NCBI GenBank assembly: GCA_012517485.1
Contig: JAAYUT010000258.1
Span: 1 to 12,095, forward strand
DNA length: 12,095 nucleotides
Reading direction: 5' to 3'
DNA from: Candidatus Atribacter fermentans
GTDB taxonomy: Bacteria > Atribacterota > Atribacteria > Atribacterales > Atribacteraceae
Below the pieces are notes generated by a model. The model saw only the letters and a program-made list of their open reading frames with translations. It had not been told where the DNA came from and did not search any database. Of the stretch, positions 7,571 through 12,095 are shown one piece after another. A program made the translations under genes and the position numbers. Each line of letters opens with the position of its first letter. The stretch's first letter is position 1.

Positions 7571-8686
7571 ATGAAAAAAATAAGTGTATTATTACTCATG
7601 GTAATCATAATGATGGTATTTTCATTAACTTGCTTAGCAGAAGAGTGGTCAAATTACCCACTCCAAAAAGGTGAGCCTCCAGTCTTTACGAGTGAACAAT
7701 TGGCAAAAATGAGTCAAGAGGATTTTTTAAAAATTGCTGAAGAAATTGGCCCTGAAACTTTAATTGGTGCTCAAGGAGAAGGTAAAGGATTTAAACTAGC
7801 TTTTTCACAAAGAGGTTTAGCTGGAAGTGAGTGGTGGGAAAATTTAGTTAGAATGGCAAAAGAAGAAGCGGAGTGGTTAGGAGCAGAAATTACTATTATT
7901 GATGCGGATCGTCGGGAAGAAAAACAAGTGACAGATTTATTAAGTCTTCTTTCACAAAAACCAGATGCATTAATTATTAACCCTCAACATCCGTCTGCAG
8001 TATTAAAAGCCCTTGAGAAGTATCATGCTGCTAATATACCAATTTTTGTCGTGAACAGCGATTTAGATCCTCGTGGAAAACCTGTATGTTTTGTTTCAGG
8101 GGATAGTTTTGATATGGGTTATAAAATGGGATGGGAATTAGCAACTGAATGTTTAAAGAGAGGTTGGAATGGAGAAATTAAAGCTCTGGAAATCGCGGGA
8201 TTCCCGGGAGACTTGGTTTCTAAGTACAGGAGGCTTGGAATTGTTGCAGGTTTTAATGAATATATGTTTCAAAAAGAAGGAAAGTGTCATCTAAACATTA
8301 TTTCTCAACAATTTGGAAACTGGTTACCTGAACCATCAATGAAAATCACACAGGACGTACTATCAGCTCATCCAGATATTCAAGTCATTTTTGCTGAATG
8401 CGATGGAATAGCTCAGGGTGTTGTAGCTGCACTTGAAGGTGCTGGAAAGCTTGGTCAGATAATTGGTGGCTCAATTGATGGACGCAAACAGATATTAAAG
8501 AGAGTTATTGATGGTCATTGGGTAGTTGATGTTATGCAAGATCCAAGACATCAAGGAAAATGGGTGGTGTATTTTGCCATTCAATACCTCAAAGGCAATA
8601 CTGTTCCTCATACTTTCTATATACCAACCCCACCTGCTACCAAAGATGTAGCAAAAAAATATTACCATCCAGATAGTATGTATTAG
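7571..8686 (+). CDS. Periplasmic sugar-type substrate-binding protein
   Basis: This 371-residue receptor captures the transported compound and presents it to the permeases. Residues 1-23 are a signal peptide: MKK, a long hydrophobic core, then CLA before the acidic EE, which suits signal peptidase I. The cysteine at 21 follows SLT and is a poor lipobox. The two-lobed Peripla_BP_4 fold (RbsB-like) appears to start near residue 74 (FKLAFSQR). It includes a DALIINPQHPSAV stretch, the SGDSFDMGYKMGWELA segment and a late GGSIDGRKQILKRV. Between the signal and this fold lie about 50 extra residues (24-73). They include a helix-like SEQLAKMSQEDFLKIAEEIG that is not part of the usual binding-protein core. 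This makes the protein longer than the typical 310-330. The ligand cannot be predicted from sequence alone. Confidence 0.93.
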   Translation: MKKISVLLLMVIIMMVFSLTCLAEEWSNYPLQKGEPPVFTSEQLAKMSQEDFLKIAEEIGPETLIGAQGEGKGFKLAFSQRGLAGSEWWENLVRMAKEEAEWLGAEITIIDADRREEKQVTDLLSLLSQKPDALIINPQHPSAVLKALEKYHAANIPIFVVNSDLDPRGKPVCFVSGDSFDMGYKMGWELATECLKRGWNGEIKALEIAGFPGDLVSKYRRLGIVAGFNEYMFQKEGKCHLNIISQQFGNWLPEPSMKITQDVLSAHPDIQVIFAECDGIAQGVVAALEGAGKLGQIIGGSIDGRKQILKRVIDGHWVVDVMQDPRHQGKWVVYFAIQYLKGNTVPHTFYIPTPPATKDVAKKYYHPDSMY

Positions 8687-8704
8687 TTGAAAATATGTAT
8701 GAAT

Positions 8705-8739
8705 TTTAAGGTGGTGGCTTTTAAAGCCACCACCTTAAA
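8705..8739 (+). repeat. Perfect 17-bp-stem hairpin between binding protein and ATPase
   Basis: Bases 8705-8721 pair without mismatch with 8723-8739. The core is AAGGTGGTGGCTTT facing AAAGCCACCACCTT. The bases after the stem are AAATATTGG, so there is no U-tract and it is not a classical terminator. Its place, 18 bases after the binding-protein stop and 18 before the ATPase start, fits an mRNA-stabilising hairpin. Such an element would keep binding-protein message abundant relative to the ATPase. Confidence 0.85.
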
Positions 8740-8757
8740 TATTGGAGGCTATTATTT

Positions 8758-10260
8758 ATGGAACAGTCACTTCTTGAAATGAAAGATATTTGTCGAAGCT
8801 TTCCAGGAGTAAAAGCATTGGATAATGTAAGTTTTTCGGTCAATAGTGGAGAAATTCATGCCTTGTTAGGAGAAAATGGAGCTGGGAAAAGTACTCTAAT
8901 GAAAATTTTAGCAGGAGTACTTCCCAAAGAATCAGGGCATATTTTTTTTAAAGGAAAAAGAATTCTCGAAAAAGCACATCCACAAGAAGCGGCCCGAGAA
9001 GGAATATCGATGATTTTCCAAGAATTTAGTTTATTTCCGCAACTAAGCGTTGCTGAAAATATTTTTTTATCTACAGTTCATTGGAAACCCTTGAACTGGA
9101 AAAAAATGATTATTCGTAGTAGAGAAATTTTGGAAAGCCTCGATGCTAAAATATCACCTCAAACATTAGTTGGAGATCTAACTGTTCCTGAACAACAACT
9201 TGTTGAAATAGCCAAAGCTTTATCCAAAAAGGTCAACTTGATCATCATGGATGAACCGACATCTGCATTGAGTGATAAAGAGACAAATGCGTTATTTGAA
9301 CGAATGAGATTATTAATTAAACAAGAAATAGGAATAATTTTAATTACTCATCGGTTAAACGAATTGTTTGAGGTTGCAAACAGAGTAACGGTTTTAAGAG
9401 ATGGAAAGAATATTGGGACAGTCAACATTCAAGATGCAAAAACCGAAGATTTGATCCAGATGATGGTTGGTCGGAAAATTGATGCCTCATCAATCAGTAG
9501 CTTAAATACTAAAGGAAATATTATCTTTGAAGTCAAGGGATTAACAAAGAAGAATTTGTTTGAAGATATCAGTTTTTCAATTCGGCAGGGAGAAGTCTTG
9601 GGAGTATCGGGATTAATGGGAAGTGGTCGTACTGAAGTTGCTAAAACCATATTTGGAGTTCTTCATAAAGATTTCGGTGAAATAATCATAAAAGGTCGTC
9701 CCATAACCATTTTATCACCTTTGGATGCAATAAATGCTGGTATTGCTTTTTTAACAGAGGATCGGAAAAGAGAAGGGCTAGTTCTTGAAATGGGAATTAC
9801 CCATAATATTACATTACCAATATTAAAAAGTGTGAGTCAATCAAGTTTAATAAAAAGAAATAAAGAGATGGAAATTGCCTCAGTTTTTAAAAAAGAGTTG
9901 AATATTCGTACTCCCACTCTGAATCGTAAAGTAAGGTATTTAAGTGGAGGGAATCAACAAAAAGTGGTGTTGGCCAAATGGTTAGCGAGTAAATCAGATG
10001 TTTTAATATTAGATGAACCTACCCGTGGTATTGATGTTGGATCAAAAATGGAAATCTATTTATTAATTCGAAAATTAGCTGAAAAAGGGAAAGCTATCCT
10101 TATGATTTCATCCGATTTACCCGAAATTATGAAAGTCAGTGATCGGATTATGGTCATGCACGAAGGAAAAGTAACAGGATTTTTTGATCGTGATAAAGTA
10201 ACGGAAAAGGAAATCATGTTATGTGCAACTGGTCACAAAAACAACTTGAAAACATCTTAA
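8758..10260 (+). CDS. CUT2-type ABC transporter ATPase with two nucleotide-binding domains (RbsA-like)
   Basis: This 500-residue cytoplasmic subunit powers the importer and is the normal length for fused double-domain sugar ATPases. Domain 1 has Walker A GENGAGKST at 38-46, the family's degenerate signature LTVPEQQ at 141-147 and Walker B IIMDEPTSAL with D165 and E166. Domain 2 has the degenerate Walker A GLMGSGRTE at 285-293, signature LSGGNQQK at 395-402 and Walker B LILDEPTRG with D419 and E420. As is usual in this family, domain 2 lacks a standard P-loop lysine, so ATP hydrolysis is expected mainly in domain 1. GGAGG at 8744-8748 precedes the ATG by nine bases, directly after the hairpin. 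It is the last gene of the cassette. No intrinsic terminator is evident behind it. Confidence 0.95.
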   Translation: MEQSLLEMKDICRSFPGVKALDNVSFSVNSGEIHALLGENGAGKSTLMKILAGVLPKESGHIFFKGKRILEKAHPQEAAREGISMIFQEFSLFPQLSVAENIFLSTVHWKPLNWKKMIIRSREILESLDAKISPQTLVGDLTVPEQQLVEIAKALSKKVNLIIMDEPTSALSDKETNALFERMRLLIKQEIGIILITHRLNELFEVANRVTVLRDGKNIGTVNIQDAKTEDLIQMMVGRKIDASSISSLNTKGNIIFEVKGLTKKNLFEDISFSIRQGEVLGVSGLMGSGRTEVAKTIFGVLHKDFGEIIIKGRPITILSPLDAINAGIAFLTEDRKREGLVLEMGITHNITLPILKSVSQSSLIKRNKEMEIASVFKKELNIRTPTLNRKVRYLSGGNQQKVVLAKWLASKSDVLILDEPTRGIDVGSKMEIYLLIRKLAEKGKAILMISSDLPEIMKVSDRIMVMHEGKVTGFFDRDKVTEKEIMLCATGHKNNLKTS

Positions 10261-10417
10261 CTTATAAGTGGTGTAGATTTGATTCTTAAATTTTAATCCT
10301 ACTACTCTCCTCTTTTGAAATTTTAAATCTCATTTGTAATTTAATTTTGCTCACTCATATTTATGTACATTTATAGATAAAGTATACTAAAGTTCGCAAT
10401 TTCGCATCTTGAAAAAA
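10261..10417. other. Gene-free AT-rich stretch after the transporter
   Basis: I find no gene and no hairpin with a T-run that could end the operon. TATACT at 10383-10388 could be a -10 box for the downstream transposase remnant, but a -35 box 17 bp upstream is poor. A short direct repeat TTCGCA occurs at about 10394 and 10402. Confidence 0.3.
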
Positions 10418-10484
10418 CCATCGGAGACTCCAAAATGAAGGTTACACATAACACAAAACTTCATCGAGGAGGAATATCCGATGG
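10418..10484 (+). promoter_or_regulatory. Structured leader that would hide the Shine-Dalgarno and start codon
   Basis: Three nested stems form one long hairpin. CCATCGGA (10418-10425) pairs with TCCGATGG (10477-10484), CTCC (10428-10431) with GGAG (10468-10471), and ATGAAG (10435-10440) with CTTCAT (10459-10464). A small GTTA/TAAC stem lies at the tip. The ribosome binding site GAGGAGG and the ATG at 10481 both lie inside the 3' arm, so folding would suppress translation. Insertion sequences such as IS200 are known to use leader hairpins that mask the transposase start. Confidence 0.6.
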
Positions 10485-10525
10485 CTCAAAATAATGACAT
10501 AGGTGACAGGCACCATAACTTATAG
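10481..10525 (+). pseudogene. Truncated ORF start, probable insertion-sequence transposase remnant
   Basis: ATG 10481 follows a strong GAGGAGG and encodes MAQNNDI. The frame then runs into the 22-bp repeat, reads GDRHHNL and stops at a TAG. A full ribosome binding site and structured leader for only 14 codons suggest that a longer gene was cut off where the repeat starts at 10502. The transposase identity is inferred from the leader structure and the repeat, not from protein similarity. Confidence 0.4.
10502..10523 (+). repeat. Dispersed 22-bp repeat, right copy
   Basis: It is identical to 248-269 and in the same orientation, with the two copies 10,254 bp apart, so the pair brackets the whole regulator-GRE-transporter cassette. 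Here it interrupts the reading frame that starts at 10481. Confidence 0.7.
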
Positions 10526-10573
10526 GTGCACTAACTAAAATTTTTTTAATAAAGCATTTTTCTTTCTAAAAAT

Positions 10574-10684
10574 ACACCTAAGTGTAATTTAAGAAAACAC
10601 TTTGTTTGGTAACTCAAATATCAAGTATTGGTAAGTTAAAATCCTAGTATTTTTATGTTTGATTTATAATTTTAACTTAGGTGT
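10574..10684. repeat. AT-rich segment bounded by 10-bp inverted repeats
   Basis: ACACCTAAGT at 10574-10583 is the exact reverse complement of ACTTAGGTGT at 10675-10684. The inward flanks (GTAATTT against the complement of AAAATTA) also resemble each other. The 111-bp interior has no ORF. It has the look of a small non-autonomous element, but I see no flanking target duplication, so this stays tentative. Confidence 0.4.
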
Positions 10685-10702
10685 TTCAAACAAAAACTCT
10701 TT

Positions 10703-10741
10703 CCGGTAAATTCCACAAGATGACTGTTGTGGATTAGCCGG
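10703..10741. repeat. Imperfect hairpin upstream of the zinc-finger ORFs
   Basis: CCACAA (10713-10718) pairs with TTGTGG (10727-10732) around an 8-base loop. An outer CCGG/CCGG pair (10703-10706 and 10738-10741) joins through imperfect TAAATT/ATTAG flanks. No T-run follows. It may belong to a mobile-element end or be a structured untranslated region. Confidence 0.45.
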
Positions 10742-10788
10742 TTAAGAAAAGTACTGATGATCACGTCATCTTAAAATTCCCATTCATT

Positions 10789-11121
10789 TTGTTATATTAT
10801 TTTATTTTATTTTATACTATGATATTGGTCCAAACCGATGGGAATTCATATGAGGTAATACCTGAAACAGGCTTTTTACAATTACCAGAACAAGCAGTTC
10901 AAACTTCTCCACAAATGCTTGGATTGGTATCCGTCCCAACTACTGACAATGGCTATCAATATGTTGCTTCCAAAAAATCCAAAGTATTCCATAAAATAAC
11001 CTGTCCTCATGTTGGAACAATTAAGGAAAATAACCTGATTTTCTTTACGACCTTAGAAGAAGCCCAAGCTTCTGGAAGAAGGGGGTGTAAAACCTGTGAT
11101 CCAGAGAAAAATGCAACATGA
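10789..11121 (+). CDS. Ada-type zinc-binding repeat protein, first half of an interrupted gene
   Basis: This 110-codon frame opens on TTG at 10789. An ATG at 10819 is the alternative, and neither has a ribosome binding site. Residues 56-105 form an Ada-like metal-binding unit: YQYVASKKSKVFH, then C72 and H74, then GRRGCKTC with C100 and C103. The cysteines are the likely zinc ligands. The first 15 residues are strongly hydrophobic and are encoded by a TTTTA-type simple repeat. They could act as an export signal or may be fortuitous. The same frame continues past the TGA at 11119-11121 through a protein-like 20-residue linker into a second copy of the unit. I therefore think this is the front part of one two-repeat protein disrupted by a nonsense mutation. 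Methyltransferase or AraC domains of true Ada are absent. The function is unknown. Confidence 0.6.
   Translation: MLYYFILFYTMILVQTDGNSYEVIPETGFLQLPEQAVQTSPQMLGLVSVPTTDNGYQYVASKKSKVFHKITCPHVGTIKENNLIFFTTLEEAQASGRRGCKTCDPEKNAT
10954..11103 (+). repeat. Zinc-finger unit, copy A (150 bp)
   Basis: This 50-codon unit aligns without gaps to 11209-11358. The two encoded units share 38 of 50 residues, including every Cys and His. The spacing between copies is 255 bp, exactly 85 codons, so they lie in one frame. Confidence 0.85.
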
Positions 11122-11181
11122 GAGGAAACTTCCTCATTACCTGAAGAAGTAAAACAAAATCCTGCTCTTAAACTCGAGATA

Positions 11182-11367
11182 ATGTCAAAACCAATTATAG
11201 AAGACAGCTATCTATATGTTGCTTCCAAAAAATCCAAGGTATTCCATAATATTACCTGTGAGCATGTTGCAACCATCAAAGAAGAAAATCTAATTTATTT
11301 TCAAAGCCTGGAAGAAGTCCAGAAGTCTGGGAGAAGAGGGTGTAAGAATTGTAAACCGCAGGAGTAA
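11182..11367 (+). CDS. Ada-type zinc-binding repeat protein, second half of an interrupted gene
   Basis: This 61-codon ORF from ATG 11182 is almost entirely one Ada-like unit (residues 10-59): YLYVASKKSKVFH, then C26 and H28, then GRRGCKNC with C54 and C57. It has no clear ribosome binding site. It lies in the same frame as the preceding ORF, separated only by TGA 11119-11121 and the codons for EETSSLPEEVKQNPALKLEI. Independent translation is possible, but the missing start signal favours a fragment of a longer two-unit protein. Similar single units occur at the ends of nuclease-like and secreted proteins, so the unit alone does not define a function. Confidence 0.6.
   Translation: MSKPIIEDSYLYVASKKSKVFHNITCEHVATIKEENLIYFQSLEEVQKSGRRGCKNCKPQE
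11209..11358 (+). repeat. Zinc-finger unit, copy B (150 bp)
   Basis: This is the second copy of the 150-bp unit described at 10954-11103. Differences between the copies are scattered, and the Cys, His and GRRGC positions are kept. This indicates an older tandem duplication under selection for the metal site. Confidence 0.85.
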
Positions 11368-11475
11368 TTTCATTATTTCAAAGACAATTTTGAACGATAA
11401 AGTTGCTATATTGGATGAATTAATGGGGGATCATAATTATTAAAAGAGGGGGGTAATAGACCTAAAATTCAAGAA

Positions 11476-11490
11476 TCAAGACCTGACCCC
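11476..11490. repeat. REP-like motif
   Basis: TCAAGACCTGACCCC lies between two convergent genes. I recall closely similar sequences as common intergenic repeats in many bacterial genomes, often near Y1-type transposases. Only one copy occurs in this window, so the call rests on recollection. Confidence 0.35.
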
Positions 11491-11511
11491 AGAAATTTGT
11501 GCTTTTTTCTT

Positions 11512-12095
11512 TTAGTTTTTAGTCCACATAACGGTTAAAGAAAGTGGATATTTAGGAAGACCATTGGGTTGGAAAAACTCTACATCTTCAGGTTTTTTAA
11601 ATAATAAAGCTAACATTTCTTCTTGTGACATACTTTGAGCTAAATTTAAAACGGCTATAAAATTTAAGGATGTGTTATTTCTTCCCTCAATCCTAACATT
11701 ACCACTGAATAAAGCGGAATTTGATTTCAATGGAATTATTTTATTAAAATCTATTGCATCAAAATTAATATTAATTTTTTCTCTTATTATAATATATTTC
11801 ATAATGGTCCGTACATATTTAGCAAAATGAGGATAAAAAAAAGGAGGGAAGATGAATTGACAACTACTTGACCATATATACGGTGGTGTTTGCTTTTGAA
11901 AAAAGTCTACTCCTAAAGAGTTATCATAAGTCTGAGAATAATATATCCCTAAGGTGTTTTTTGTAGAATCATCTATTTTTCTTGCAACAACATTTTTTGG
12001 TTGATGAAAAGATAAAATAGTATATATTTCGGAAACATATTGAGCAATTCTTTTGAGGTTTTCTTCTGGTGGTAGGTTTTGCTGAATACCAAAAG
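11512..12095 (-). CDS. Unrecognised protein, 3' part, runs off the right edge
   Basis: On the minus strand the frame is open from the window edge to a TAA at 11512-11514, giving 193 visible residues with no internal stop. The ATG at 11800-11802 is only an internal methionine. The 97 residues before it are clearly protein-like (for example LPPEENLKRIAQYVSEIYTI and VVARKIDDSTKNTLGIYYSQ), so the gene starts beyond the window. An 8-A run at 11835-11842 lies within the frame, so a one-base error there would falsely break it. The C-terminal part reads FIAVLNLAQSMSQEEMLALLF. There are no Cys-rich motifs and no obvious transmembrane helices. I recognise no family. It converges with the zinc-finger ORFs. 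Confidence 0.7.
   Translation of the reverse strand, partial: FGIQQNLPPEENLKRIAQYVSEIYTILSFHQPKNVVARKIDDSTKNTLGIYYSQTYDNSLGVDFFQKQTPPYIWSSSCQFIFPPFFYPHFAKYVRTIMKYIIIREKININFDAIDFNKIIPLKSNSALFSGNVRIEGRNNTSLNFIAVLNLAQSMSQEEMLALLFKKPEDVEFFQPNGLPKYPLSLTVMWTKN

Noticed and set aside
10261..10417. Intrinsic terminator for the transporter operon
   Set aside because: Only weak A/T inverted repeats are present, without a GC-rich stem and T-run.
11119..11155. TGA at 11119 as a selenocysteine codon, with GAGGAAACTTCCTC as a SECIS-like hairpin
   Set aside because: The hairpin apex is only about 5-8 bases after the TGA, too close for a bacterial SECIS, and the TGA falls in a linker and not at a catalytic cysteine position.
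1..12095. CRISPR array, tRNA or rRNA genes, or microcompartment shell genes
   Set aside because: No regularly spaced repeats, tRNA-like folds or conserved rRNA stretches were noticed, and no ORF matches a shell protein.

Overview
The window is AT-rich and carries the genes of an anaerobe: an oxygen-sensitive glycyl radical enzyme (GRE), its radical-SAM activase and a CUT2-type ABC importer. The substrate-binding protein has a type I signal peptide and no convincing lipobox. This favours a two-membrane bacterium over a Gram-positive one. Gene style and the short dispersed repeats would fit Atribacterota or a similar lineage, but this is a weak inference because no marker gene is present.

Layout. 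Positions 1-590 hold degraded coding fragments, one copy of a 22-bp dispersed repeat, a strong hairpin, and the promoter and operator of the main cassette. Positions 591-10260 form one co-directional block: LacI-family regulator, GRE, GRE activase, two tandem RbsC-like permeases, a periplasmic binding protein and an RbsA-like double ATPase. Positions 10261-10788 have no intact gene. They hold a truncated probable transposase start whose leader folds over its own ribosome binding site and start codon, the second copy of the 22-bp repeat, a 10-bp inverted-repeat pair and another hairpin. Positions 10789-11367 encode two 50-residue Ada-type zinc-finger repeats in one reading frame split by a single TGA. 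The minus strand from 11512 to the right edge carries the 3' part of an unrecognised gene.

How the genes work together (inference). A monosaccharide-like or polyol-like compound is bound by the periplasmic protein and imported by the double ATPase with a probable heterodimer of the two permeases. It, or a product of it, is then handled by the GRE after activation by the radical-SAM enzyme. The repressor probably controls the cassette through a 31-bp palindrome just downstream of the -10 box of its own promoter. The GRE has the catalytic Cys-x-Glu signature seen in dehydratase and lyase GREs, not the Cys-Cys of pyruvate formate-lyase, and its local motif (GCAEAG) departs from the usual GCVEP. 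Its substrate cannot be read from sequence. A GRE operon tied to a CUT2 importer, without microcompartment shell genes in view, is the best candidate here for an undescribed catabolic system.
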